From: Roseateles_B sp041912595
Lineage (GTDB): Bacteria > Pseudomonadota > Gammaproteobacteria > Burkholderiales > Burkholderiaceae_C
Direction: 5' to 3'
NCBI GenBank assembly: GCA_041912595.1
Contig: JAYRMR010000010.1
Coordinates: forward strand, 1 to 64,000
Length of the DNA: 64,000 bases
The notes beneath the pieces are model-generated. The model had not been told where the DNA came from. It worked only from the letters and a program-made list of their open reading frames with translations, and ran no database searches. The position numbers and the translations under genes are program-made. Every line of letters starts with the position of its first letter. Position 1 is the stretch's first letter. This document shows, in pieces, positions 48,114 through 57,274 of this stretch.

Positions 48114-48989
48114 ATGAACGGCCTTCGCGCTCCCCACCCGTCTCCTTGCCTGCGCCGCCCGGGCGCCCTCGCCCTGCTGGCCTGCGCGCTGCTGAGCGCC
48201 TGCGCCACCGCGCCCAAGGGCCTGCAGATCGACGACAGCTACCGCTCCCAGAACGAGGACAGCCGCGCGCAGCTGCTGATCCTGCACTACACCGTGGGCA
48301 ACTTCGAGAGCTCGCTGAAGACGCTCACCCAGCCCAATCCCAAGGGCGGCGAGGTCTCGGCCCACTACCTCGTGCGCGACGAGCCCGTGCGCACCTACCG
48401 CCTGGTGGACGAGTCCCGGCGCGCCTGGCACGCGGGCGTGAGCCGCTGGAAGAGCTGGGGCAACGTCAATGCGGCGTCCATCGGCATCGAGATCGTCAAC
48501 CCGGGCCGCGTCCAGACGGACGAGGGCCCGCGCTACGCCCCCTTCCCGCAGGCGCAGATCGACGAGGTGATCCGGCTGTGCCAGGACATCGTCGCGCGCC
48601 ACCGCATCCGCCCGGACCGCATCCTCGGCCACAGCGACGTCCAGCCCCTCAGCAAGCAAGACCCCGGCCCCGCCTTCCCGTGGAAGCAGCTCTGGGCCGC
48701 GGGCCTGATCCCCTGGCCCGACGAGGCCCTGGCCGCGAGCCTGCGCCCGCAGTACGAGCAGGCCCTGCCGGACGCCGCCTGGTTCCAGCAGAAGCTCGCC
48801 CAGCACGGCTTCGGGCTGACGCCCAGCGGCCTGTGGGACACCGAGACCCGCGCCGTGCTGGCCGCCTTCCAGATGAAGTACCGGCCGTCCCTCCACGACG
48901 GCGAGGCCGACGCCGAGACCGCCGCGCTGCTCGACGTCATCACCCGGCGCGACGGCTTTCGCCTGAAGGACAGCGCCCCGGCGCGCTGA
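48114..48989 (+). CDS. Lipoprotein N-acetylmuramoyl-L-alanine amidase (AmiD-like)
   Basis: A 291-residue enzyme. The N-terminal lipobox LLSAC (Cys30) suggests outer-membrane anchoring. The Amidase_2 (PGRP-like zinc) domain shows LILHYT (His58), HYLVRDE, WHAGVS, SIGIEIVNPG and ILGHSDV. A C-terminal peptidoglycan-binding domain (about 230-275, HGFGLTPSGLWDTETRAVLAAFQMKYRP) follows. It cuts the bond between MurNAc and the stem peptide, releasing peptides, as AmiD does. The permease genes start 9 bp later, suggesting coordinate release and uptake of wall peptides. Confidence 0.93.
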   Translation: MNGLRAPHPSPCLRRPGALALLACALLSACATAPKGLQIDDSYRSQNEDSRAQLLILHYTVGNFESSLKTLTQPNPKGGEVSAHYLVRDEPVRTYRLVDESRRAWHAGVSRWKSWGNVNAASIGIEIVNPGRVQTDEGPRYAPFPQAQIDEVIRLCQDIVARHRIRPDRILGHSDVQPLSKQDPGPAFPWKQLWAAGLIPWPDEALAASLRPQYEQALPDAAWFQQKLAQHGFGLTPSGLWDTETRAVLAAFQMKYRPSLHDGEADAETAALLDVITRRDGFRLKDSAPAR

Positions 48990-48997
48990 CCCGGCCC

Positions 48998-50005
<1,008 letters not shown>

Positions 50006-50011
50006 ACGACG

Positions 50012-50926
50012 ATGGCGACGCAAGACCTGACCCCCTCGCCTGCCGACGCCCGCCCGGTGCGCAGCCGCGGCCCGCTGCGCCTGGCCTGGGACCGCTTCGC
50101 GACGCAGCGCGGGGCGCTGGCCGCCCTGGCCGTCTTCGGCCTGATGGCGCTCGCGGCCCTGCTGGCGCCGTGGCTGGCGCCGCACGATCCGCTGCAGCAG
50201 TACCGGGACCACCTCCTGCAGCCGCCCGTCTGGATGGACGGCGGCGGCGCGCGCTTCCTGCTGGGCACCGACGAGCTCGGCCGCGACCTGCTCTCGCGCC
50301 TGCTGCACGGCGCGCGCGTCTCGCTGGGGCTGGGGCTGGCCTCCGTCGTGCTGGCGCTGGTGCCGGGCGTCGCGCTGGGCCTGCTGGCGGCCTTCCACGA
50401 GCGCTGGCTTTCGCCGCTGGTGATGCGCAGCATGGACGTGCTGCTGGCCCTGCCCGGGCTGCTGCTGGCGATCTGCGTGATCACGATCCTCGGCCCCGGC
50501 CTCATGAACACGGTGATCGCCATCGCCATCGGCGCCCTGCCCGGCAGCACGCGGCTGGCGCGCGCGGCCGCCCTGGCCGAGAAGTCGCGGGACTACGTGC
50601 AGGCAGCGCGCGCCGCGGGCGCCTCGACGGCGCACCTGATGTTCCGCACGGTGCTGCCCAACTGCGCGGCGCCGCTGATCGTGCAGGCCACGCTGGCGTT
50701 CTCCTCCGCCATCCTCGAGGCCGCGGGCCTCGGTTTCCTCGGCCTCGGCGTGCAGGCGCCGACGCCCGAGTGGGGCAGCATGCTGGCCTCGGCGCGCGAC
50801 GCGCTGCAGCGCGCGCCCTGGGTGCTGAGCCTGCCTGGCCTCGCCATCCTCGTGACGGTGCTGAGCGTCAACCTCGTCGGAGACGGCCTGCGCGACGCGC
50901 TGGACCCCAAGCTGCGGCGGACCTGA
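50012..50926 (+). CDS. Dipeptide/oligopeptide ABC transporter permease (DppC-type)
   Basis: A 304-residue permease, second half of the channel. The N-terminal OppC_N helix (LAALAVFGLMALAALLAPWLAPHDP) is followed by GTDELGRDLLSRLLHGARVSLGLGL, the DppC signature, and the EAA loop DYVQAARAAGASTAHLMFRTVLPNCAAPLIV. The first codons contain a copy of the dispersed 14-bp motif (50020-50034), encoding QDLTP, which may mean the 5' end was reshaped by a repeat. No ATPase gene follows, so ATPases must come from elsewhere in the genome. Confidence 0.92.
   Translation: MATQDLTPSPADARPVRSRGPLRLAWDRFATQRGALAALAVFGLMALAALLAPWLAPHDPLQQYRDHLLQPPVWMDGGGARFLLGTDELGRDLLSRLLHGARVSLGLGLASVVLALVPGVALGLLAAFHERWLSPLVMRSMDVLLALPGLLLAICVITILGPGLMNTVIAIAIGALPGSTRLARAAALAEKSRDYVQAARAAGASTAHLMFRTVLPNCAAPLIVQATLAFSSAILEAAGLGFLGLGVQAPTPEWGSMLASARDALQRAPWVLSLPGLAILVTVLSVNLVGDGLRDALDPKLRRT
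50020..50034 (+). repeat. Dispersed 14-bp motif, copy 5
   Basis: GCAAGACCTGACCCC lies within codons 3-8 of the DppC-type permease gene. It is identical over 15 bp to the reverse complement of the copy at 41954. Confidence 0.6.
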
Positions 50927-50938
50927 GGACCGCTGCGG

Positions 50939-50968
50939 CCCGGGTCAGCCCGGGTCAGCCCGGGTCAG
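50939..50968. repeat. Triple 10-bp tandem repeat
   Basis: Three perfect copies of CCCGGGTCAG lie between the permease stop and the end of the convergent gene; the last copy contains that gene's stop codon (50965-50967). Confidence 0.85.
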
Positions 50969-51762
50969 CGCGGAGCGAGCAGGGCCTTCGTGGCCTCGCC
51001 CACCTCGGTGGTGAGCATGTCGGTCAGGACCTTGACCTTCGAGGGACCATCCAGACTCTCGAAGGGATCCGCGACACCCTCGTCCCGCTGGCCGCCGATG
51101 GCCTCGGCCTTGGCCACGACCTTCTGGGCCAGCACGGCGCCGGTCCGGGCGTCGATCAGCGAGGCCTTCACATAGACGTAGGGCGCGAGGAAGCCGCGCG
51201 CGACCTCGCCCGTCTCGCGCAGATCCGCCCGGTTGATCTGGCGCACCCGCATCAGGTCGTCCACATAGAAGCCGAGCCCGGTGAGCACGCCGTTGCCGGT
51301 CGCGAAGTCCACGCCCTGCACGCGCAGGTCCGTCCGCACCGGTGTGATGAGGATCAGCTGCGTGGCCTGGATCTGCTGGAGCGTGGGCTTCAGTTGTGCG
51401 GGAATCTCGTAGCGCGGACCTTCCGGCTGGCCCAGCGGGTCTCCGAACAGACGTGCCGAGGGCAGCTTCAGCAGCAGAAACTCGCTCTCGGGCGCCACCT
51501 GCTTGCCGGCCTTCTCGACCGCCACCAGGGAGGTGCCGTCCATCAGCCCGGCCGGCATCGGCCAGGCGTCGCGGCGGTTGCTGTCCAGGTGGCTGCCGGT
51601 CTTGCGGCTGCCGGTCACGACCTGCAGCTCGTCCCCCAGCAGCGACACCACGGCCACGCGCTGCGGCGTGCCGGCGGCCTGGGCGGCGCTCAGGCCGGTG
51701 AGGCCCCAGAGTCCCGCGGTGGCCAGGGCGGCCAGGCTCAGGCGGCGTGTGGTACTTGTCAT
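50965..51762 (-). CDS. Hypothetical secreted protein
   Basis: A 265-residue exported protein (signal about 1-29, cleavage near AAQAAG). The mature part contains RVAVVSLLGDELQVVTG, SHLDSNRRDAWPMP, ATQLILITPVRTDLRVQG, LTGLGFYVDDLMRVR and YVYVKASLIDARTGAVLAQKVV. The last resembles the strand order of periplasmic GNA1162/CsgG-like or TPM-type proteins that build from beta strands, but no family is certain. It is convergent with the permeases. Its 3' end reaches into the 10-bp tandem repeat. Function unknown. Confidence 0.72.
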   Translation of the reverse strand: MTSTTRRLSLAALATAGLWGLTGLSAAQAAGTPQRVAVVSLLGDELQVVTGSRKTGSHLDSNRRDAWPMPAGLMDGTSLVAVEKAGKQVAPESEFLLLKLPSARLFGDPLGQPEGPRYEIPAQLKPTLQQIQATQLILITPVRTDLRVQGVDFATGNGVLTGLGFYVDDLMRVRQINRADLRETGEVARGFLAPYVYVKASLIDARTGAVLAQKVVAKAEAIGGQRDEGVADPFESLDGPSKVKVLTDMLTTEVGEATKALLAPR

Positions 51763-51884
51763 GCTTCCCCCCCAGAAATGATGTTAGGTGCGGCGATGCT
51801 AGCGCAGGTCCCGGCGCCTGGCGCCGGTCATGATTCAATCCAGGGGGCAGGCCGGCCGCCTGACGCCAGACCCGCGGGAGTCCC

Positions 51885-52814
51885 ATGAGCCACTTCGCCT
51901 TCCTGAGCCAGTCCACCTTCATGAAGCAGCCCGCGGCAGCGCCCGGCGCCCGCCCCTTCGGCCTGGCCGGCATCGCCTGGGACGGCTGCGTGACCAACCG
52001 CCCCGGCGCCCGCTTCGGCCCCCGCGCGATCCGCGAGGCCAGCCACATGCTGTGTGACGGCATCCATCCCTTCTTCAACACCACGCCGGACGGCCAGCTC
52101 GCGGACTTCGGCGACCTGCCCCTGCCCAACACCAGCCTCGAGGCCATGCGCGCGGCGATGATGCCCCTCATCGCGCCGCTGATCGCGCAGCAGCACATGG
52201 TCTGGCTGGGAGGCGACCACAGCATCACCCTGCCCCTGCTGCGCGCCTACCGCGCCCACCACGGCCGCCCGCTGGCCTGCCTGCACTTCGACGCCCACTG
52301 CGACACCTGGGAGGACCACTTCGGCGAGCCCAGCGGCCATGGCACCTGGGTCTACGAGGCCCTGCAGGAGGGCCTGGTGGAGCCCGCCGGCATGATCCAG
52401 CTGGGCATCCGCTCGGCCGGCCAGCGCGAGGCGCGCGACTACGTGCGGGACCAGGGCGGGCTGATCTACGACGCCCGCCGCCTGCGCGGCCTGGAGAGCC
52501 CGGCGCAGCTGGCCGGCGTGCTGGGCGAGATCCGTGCCCGCCTGGCCGCGCTGGGCCATCCGCCGGTCTACCTCAGCCTGGACATCGACTGCCTGGACCC
52601 CGCCTTCGCGCCCGGCACCGGCACGCCGGAGCCCGGCGGCATGAGCAGCAACCAGGTGCTCAGCGTGCTGGAGGAGCTGGCCGACCTGCCCTGGGTCGGC
52701 ATGGACTGCGTCGAGGTGGCCCCGCCCTACGACCACGCGGAGCTCACGAGCTACGCCGCGGCACAGTTCGTCTGGACCTATCTCTGCGGGCGGCTGGCGC
52801 AGGCGGCGCGCTGA
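51885..52814 (+). CDS. speB: Agmatinase / ureohydrolase (arginase family)
   Basis: A 309-residue manganese enzyme of the ureohydrolase family. Metal-binding motifs: GGDHS (His112), HFDAHCDTW (Asp136, His138, Asp140) and SLDIDCLDPAFAPGTGTPEPGG. The N-terminal GIAWDGCVTNRPGARFGPRAIREAS is typical of agmatinases, which turn agmatine into putrescine and urea. Guanidinobutyrase or a related guanidino-acid hydrolase is also possible. The 3' end overlaps the convergent metallohydrolase gene by 37 bp. It is a single gene. Confidence 0.9.
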   Translation: MSHFAFLSQSTFMKQPAAAPGARPFGLAGIAWDGCVTNRPGARFGPRAIREASHMLCDGIHPFFNTTPDGQLADFGDLPLPNTSLEAMRAAMMPLIAPLIAQQHMVWLGGDHSITLPLLRAYRAHHGRPLACLHFDAHCDTWEDHFGEPSGHGTWVYEALQEGLVEPAGMIQLGIRSAGQREARDYVRDQGGLIYDARRLRGLESPAQLAGVLGEIRARLAALGHPPVYLSLDIDCLDPAFAPGTGTPEPGGMSSNQVLSVLEELADLPWVGMDCVEVAPPYDHAELTSYAAAQFVWTYLCGRLAQAAR

Positions 52815-53605
52815 GGGGCATCGGCCGGCTCGTAGCGACGGCTCTCGCCGTCCTGCGGCACCCACAGGCGAGCGCCCAGGAAGGCGGCCCGCTCGCGCAC
52901 CTCGGCCCGGGTCACCGGGCAGTGGTCCAGCGCCTCCAGGTGGTTGACCAGCACCTGCCCGCCGAAGTCCCGCACGGCCTCGGCCAGCTCGCCGGCGTCC
53001 ATCAGGATCTCCCCGCCGAGGTCGAAGCGCGCGCCGCCCGCCGGCAGGATGGCCACGTCCGGCCGCAGGACCGAGAGGCAATGCCGCACGGGATCGGTCA
53101 GCACCGTGTCCCCCGCCACGTAGACGCTCGGCTCCCCCGGCATCTCGATCAGGTAGCCCATGCCATGGGCCATCAGCCGCCCCACCCAGCCCCGGCCGTG
53201 CAGGCAGGGAATGGGGGTGATGTGGCCGCCCAGGAAGGGCTGCCGCTCGGGGCCTGACAGCGGCTGCGTCACGAGCCCCCGGGCCGCCAGCCAGCCCGCG
53301 TCATCGGGCATGCAGACCACGGGCAGCGCGCGCTCCCGCAGGAAGCGGCGCCCGGCGCGGTCCAGGTGGTCGAAGTGGCCCTTCTGGCAATGCGTGATGA
53401 GGGCATGTGTGGCCCGCTCCAGCGCTGGGGCGGCGGCGGTGGGCAGCGGCACGAGCGGGTTGCGGCGCCGCGTACCGCCCAGGTAGCGCAGGCTGGGCAG
53501 CGCCCCGGCCCCGGCCAGCATCGGGTCGACCAGGACGGCGACGTTCCGGCCGCCGCTCGTGAACTCCAGCAGGACGGTGGCATTGCGGATCTGGGTGATG
53601 TGCAT
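52778..53605 (-). CDS. Metallo-beta-lactamase-fold hydrolase
   Basis: A 275-residue protein of the MBL-fold (UlaG-like/YtkL-type) superfamily. ITQIRNATVLLEF starts the fold, VLVDPML gives the first Asp, THCQKGHFDHLD (72-82) is the metal motif and SVYVAGDTVLTDPV the later Asp. In the usual HxHxDH motif the first position appears shifted, with Lys75 where His is expected, and His72 further back, so metal binding may be altered. AAGGA precedes the ATG at 53605. It overlaps the agmatinase gene end by 37 bp. Substrate unknown. Confidence 0.85.
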   Translation of the reverse strand: MHITQIRNATVLLEFTSGGRNVAVLVDPMLAGAGALPSLRYLGGTRRRNPLVPLPTAAAPALERATHALITHCQKGHFDHLDRAGRRFLRERALPVVCMPDDAGWLAARGLVTQPLSGPERQPFLGGHITPIPCLHGRGWVGRLMAHGMGYLIEMPGEPSVYVAGDTVLTDPVRHCLSVLRPDVAILPAGGARFDLGGEILMDAGELAEAVRDFGGQVLVNHLEALDHCPVTRAEVRERAAFLGARLWVPQDGESRRYEPADAPQRAACASRPQR

Positions 53606-53723
53606 TGGGGTCCTTGCGCCAGGCGCGGTGAGAGGAGACGGTGCCATTGTTCAAAGCGCCCGCCCCCCGCACAATGGCCTGATCTGCCAAGTTCCTTCCG
53701 TTTTCAGCCAAACCTCCGTTCCC

Positions 53724-54731
53724 ATGCCGCCACCGCCTCTGCACCTGGGCCTCCTGCTCTTCGACGGCTGCATGCCGGCCGGACTCTTCGCCGCCGCCGA
53801 TCTCGCCCGGGCGGCCAATCTGCGCCTGGGCCGGACGGCCTTCGTCGTGCGCTGGGTCAGCCTCGACGGGCGGCCGGTGCAGACCTGGCAGGGCCCCGCC
53901 CTGACCCCCGAGGCCGCGCTGGCCGATGCCGGCTGCGAGGCCTGGCTCGTGCCGGGCCTGTGGACGGCGTCCCGGTCCGACCTCGACCACCGGCTCGCGG
54001 CCCTGGACCCGCTCGTGCAGGCCCTGCGGACCCGCCCCGCCCGGGAGGCCCTGTGGAGCTATTGCGCCGGCGTGGCCGTGCTGGCGGCGGCCGGCCGGCT
54101 CGATCACCACGACGCGACGGCCACCTGGTGGCTCCGGCCGGCCCTGAGCGCACGCTTTCCGCAGGTGCGCTGGCACTTCGACGAGCCGCTCGTGCACAGC
54201 GGACCGATGCGCACGGCCGCGGGTCCGCACGGCTACCTGCCCCTCATGCTGCAGGCCCTCGCCGAGCGCCTGGACGCGGACGCCTTGCGTGACATCGAGG
54301 CCGTGCTGATGCTGCCGCGGCCGCAGCAGTGGCCGCCGCAGTTCCGCTGCGTCGAGCTGATGAGCCAGGACGATGCGCGTCTGCGCCAGCTGATCGTCTA
54401 CGCGCAGCGCCAGCCGGCCCAGGCGCTCTCGCTGGCCGGCGCCGCGGCGGCGATCGGCATGTCCCTGCGCACGCTGGGCCGCTGGCTGCCGGCGCAGACC
54501 GGACGCCCGGCCGGCCAGTGGCTGCGGCTGCTGAAGCTGCGGCAGGCGGCGGAGCAGCTGTGCGATGCCCCGGTGCCCATCAAGACGGTGGCGGCCGCCC
54601 TGGGCTACGCCAGCGAGGCCAGTTTGCACCGCAGCTTCCAGGCGCTGCTGGGCTGCACGCCCGGCCAGTTCCGCCAGGCCCACGCCCGCCCCCAGCGCCC
54701 CCCTCGCCCGTCCCCGCCGGCGGGTGGCTAG
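53724..54731 (+). CDS. GlxA/AraC-family transcriptional regulator with DJ-1/PfpI-like domain
   Basis: A 335-residue regulator. The N-terminal domain (1-185) is the DJ-1/PfpI-like fold of the GlxA family (LGLLLFDGCMPAGLFAAADLARAANL, LWSYCAGVAVLAAAGRLD with a nucleophile-elbow Cys). The C-terminal AraC domain (about 225-320) has two helix-turn-helix motifs: AGAAAAIGMSLRTLGRWL and PIKTVAAALGYASEASLHRSFQALLGCTPGQFR. A CACAAT box lies about 50 bp before the ATG. It is divergent from the MBL gene, with 118 bp between. The regulated genes are unknown. Confidence 0.9.
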   Translation: MPPPPLHLGLLLFDGCMPAGLFAAADLARAANLRLGRTAFVVRWVSLDGRPVQTWQGPALTPEAALADAGCEAWLVPGLWTASRSDLDHRLAALDPLVQALRTRPAREALWSYCAGVAVLAAAGRLDHHDATATWWLRPALSARFPQVRWHFDEPLVHSGPMRTAAGPHGYLPLMLQALAERLDADALRDIEAVLMLPRPQQWPPQFRCVELMSQDDARLRQLIVYAQRQPAQALSLAGAAAAIGMSLRTLGRWLPAQTGRPAGQWLRLLKLRQAAEQLCDAPVPIKTVAAALGYASEASLHRSFQALLGCTPGQFRQAHARPQRPPRPSPPAGG

Positions 54732-54759
54732 CGCGCCCCGGGGCGCGTCCGGTCGGCGC

Positions 54760-56067
54760 TCAGTCCCCCTCGCGCCAGCGGAAGCGCCAGACGGCCAGGC
54801 CCACCAGCGCCACGGCGCTGCCCAGCAGCACCGCCACCGGCGGCCCCACGTCGGCGAGCGGCTGGCCGCGCCACAGCATGGCGTCCAGCCCGTCCACGGC
54901 CCAGCGCACCGGCACGAAGAGGGTGGCCTCCTGCATCCAGGCGGGGAAGACGAAGCTCGGCACCCAGGCGCCACCCAGCATCACCATCAGCAGGGTCGCC
55001 ATGATGGCCAGACCGCGCGTGGCCTCCGGGCTGCCGCCCACCGCGGCCAGGAAGAGGCCGAAGCCGGCGGTGAAGCAGGCATAGCTCAGCAGCAGCAGGA
55101 CGGCGCCGGGCAGGCTGCCCTCGACCCGGAAGCCGAACATCAGCATGCCGGCCAGCAGCACGGTCGCGAAGATGAGGAAGGCGATGAGGGCGGTGCTCGC
55201 GAAGTAGCTGCCCAGCACCGTGGCCTTGCTCAGCGGGGCCGCCCGCAGGCGCAGCCACAGGCCACTGCGGCGCATCACCAGCAGGCCCACCCCCAGCTCC
55301 ACCCCGAGCATCAGCACGAACTGCACGCCCATGCCGGCGAACGAGTGCGCATAGCCGTTGTAGCCGGATTGCGAGCCGGTCACGGCCTGCTCCTGCGTCT
55401 CGAAGGGCGCGCCCAGGGTCGGGGACGGCGCGGAGGTGGCCGGGGCGGCCGAGGCGGCGGCGTCCTGCGGCAGGGGCGTCTGCAAGGCCTGCACCGAGCG
55501 CATCAGCGACTCGAGCTGGCCGCGGCGCTCGGCCGGCAGGCCCGCCTCGCCCTGCAGCTGCGCCTGCAGCGCCTCGATGCGCCGGCTGCCTTGCGCGCCG
55601 CCGAAGCCCTTGAACAGGACCTGCTGCATCACGTGCTGGGTCAGCAGGCCGCGCACCAGGCCCAGGGCCATGCGGTCCGAGGGGTCGTAGTAGAGCGGCA
55701 GCGCCGGCTTGGCGCCCACGAAGAGGGCGTTGCCGGCCTGCTCCGCGAACTGCGGCGGCAGGACGACGGCCACGGGCAGCTTGCCCGCCCGCACGCGCTG
55801 CAGGGCCTCCTCGCGCGAGAGGCGCTGCACGCGCAGCTGAGGGTCCGCGGCCAGGGCCTCGCCGATGGCCACGGCGGCCGGGCTGCGGTCCTCGTCCACC
55901 CAGCCCACGTTCACGTGGACCGGCTCCTTGCTGCCGCCCGCGCCTCCGAACAGCGAGCCGAAGAAGGTGGCGATGAGGATGGGCGCCAGCACGTGCAGCA
56001 CCAGGGCCTTGCGATTGTTCAGGTAGAGGCGCAATTGGACTTGCAGCAGGGCCAACCAGGCGGTCAT
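54760..56067 (-). CDS. ABC-2-type transporter permease (multidrug/YhhJ-like)
   Basis: A 435-residue membrane protein with the ABC-2 layout: one N-terminal helix (about 22-43), a large periplasmic domain of roughly 210 residues, with an Ala/Pro/Ser-rich stretch, then five C-terminal helices (FVLMLGVELGVGLLVMR, STALIAFLIFATVLLAGMLMFGF, GAVLLLLSYACFTAGFGLFLAAVGG and beyond). This half-transporter works with the ATPase at 56089 and resembles the YhhJ/YbhS-type drug or lipid exporters. It lies 21 bp after the ATPase gene on the same strand. No HlyD-type adaptor is beside it. Confidence 0.9.
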   Translation of the reverse strand: MTAWLALLQVQLRLYLNNRKALVLHVLAPILIATFFGSLFGGAGGSKEPVHVNVGWVDEDRSPAAVAIGEALAADPQLRVQRLSREEALQRVRAGKLPVAVVLPPQFAEQAGNALFVGAKPALPLYYDPSDRMALGLVRGLLTQHVMQQVLFKGFGGAQGSRRIEALQAQLQGEAGLPAERRGQLESLMRSVQALQTPLPQDAAASAAPATSAPSPTLGAPFETQEQAVTGSQSGYNGYAHSFAGMGVQFVLMLGVELGVGLLVMRRSGLWLRLRAAPLSKATVLGSYFASTALIAFLIFATVLLAGMLMFGFRVEGSLPGAVLLLLSYACFTAGFGLFLAAVGGSPEATRGLAIMATLLMVMLGGAWVPSFVFPAWMQEATLFVPVRWAVDGLDAMLWRGQPLADVGPPVAVLLGSAVALVGLAVWRFRWREGD

Positions 56068-56088
56068 GACAGGTCTCCGGTGAAGGGC

Positions 56089-57063
56089 TCAGTCGCGCAG
56101 GCGACGGCCGGTGAGATGCAGGAAGAGCTGCTCCAGGCTGGGACGGCGCGTGGCAAGCAGCTCCAGCCCGTAGCCGCGCTCGTGCAGGGCGATGACCAGC
56201 GCGGGGGCGACGGACATCTGCTCGAGGCCCACGCGCCAGGCGCAGCGGCGCTCGTCCGTGGCCTCGAACTGCAGCACGCCCGGCCGGCCGCCGAAGTCCA
56301 GCAGGTCCTGCGGCGCGAGCGGCCGGTTCAGCTGCACCGACAGCTCGGCCTTCAGCGGCAGCTGCTCGTGCAGCGCGGCGAGGGAGCCCTCCGCCATCAC
56401 GCGCCCCTGGTCCAGGACGGTGAGGTGATCGCACAGGCGCTCCGCCTCCTCCATGTAGTGCGTGGTGTAGAGCAGCGCCTTGCCGGCGTCCCGCAGCTGC
56501 TCCAGCGCCTCGAAGATGGCATTGCGGCTCTGCGGATCGACGCCGGCGGTGGGCTCGTCGAGGAAGACGACGGCCGGGTCGTGCAGCAGCGCCACGGCGA
56601 TGTGCAGCCGCCGCTTCATGCCGCCGCTGAAGGTGTCCACGCGCGAGCCGGCCTGGGGCTGGAGGCCGGCCAGGTCGAGCGCGGACGCCACCGCGTGGTC
56701 CAGCGCGCGACCGCGCAGGCCGTACAGCGCGCCGAAGCAGCGCAGGTTCTGCGCCGCGGTGAGCGTCTCGTGCAGGGCCAGCTCCTGCGGCACCAGGCCG
56801 ATGCGGGCCTTGACGGCCTGGGCATCGCCGGCGAGCCGCTCCCCCAGCACCCGCACCTCGCCGGCATCGGGCGGCAGCAGGCCGGCCAGCATGGCGACGG
56901 TGGTGCTCTTGCCGGCGCCGTTCGGGCCCAGGAGCCCGCGGATCTGCCCCGCGGGCAGGGTCAGGTCGATGCCCTGCACCACCTCGTGCGCGCCGTAGCG
57001 CTTGCGCAGGCCCCTCGCCTGCAAGACGGCGCCCTGCGGCGCCGGGTCCTGCGATGTGTCCAT
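56089..57063 (-). CDS. ABC exporter ATP-binding protein
   Basis: A 324-residue ATPase. Walker A GPNGAGKST at 46-54, Q-loop VPQELALHETLT, ABC signature FSGGMKRRLHIA, Walker B VVFLDEPTAGVD and the switch His in TTHYMEEAERL are all present. The layout and about 85 extra C-terminal residues match the CcmA-type exporters (DrrA/YbhF). It pairs with the ABC-2 permease. Together they export an unknown compound. The ATG at 57063 precedes a weak ribosome site (AGGAGCGAGGG), which is adequate. Confidence 0.93.
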   Translation of the reverse strand: MDTSQDPAPQGAVLQARGLRKRYGAHEVVQGIDLTLPAGQIRGLLGPNGAGKSTTVAMLAGLLPPDAGEVRVLGERLAGDAQAVKARIGLVPQELALHETLTAAQNLRCFGALYGLRGRALDHAVASALDLAGLQPQAGSRVDTFSGGMKRRLHIAVALLHDPAVVFLDEPTAGVDPQSRNAIFEALEQLRDAGKALLYTTHYMEEAERLCDHLTVLDQGRVMAEGSLAALHEQLPLKAELSVQLNRPLAPQDLLDFGGRPGVLQFEATDERRCAWRVGLEQMSVAPALVIALHERGYGLELLATRRPSLEQLFLHLTGRRLRD

Positions 57064-57274
57064 CCCTCGCTCCTGCGGCCCTCCGATGGCCGCTGTGCCG
57101 GCAGTCTAGGGAATCCGGCGCGGCTCGCACCCCGGGCGTTGCCGGATCGACAGCCGCGCCGCCGAGTCGACAGCCGGGCGGCCCCAGTGGCGCCACGGCG
57201 CCGCGACGTTCTTCCCCGGGCACTTGCGCGCACAATGCAGCCGTCGCCACCGCCACCCTGAATCCGCCCTGCCG

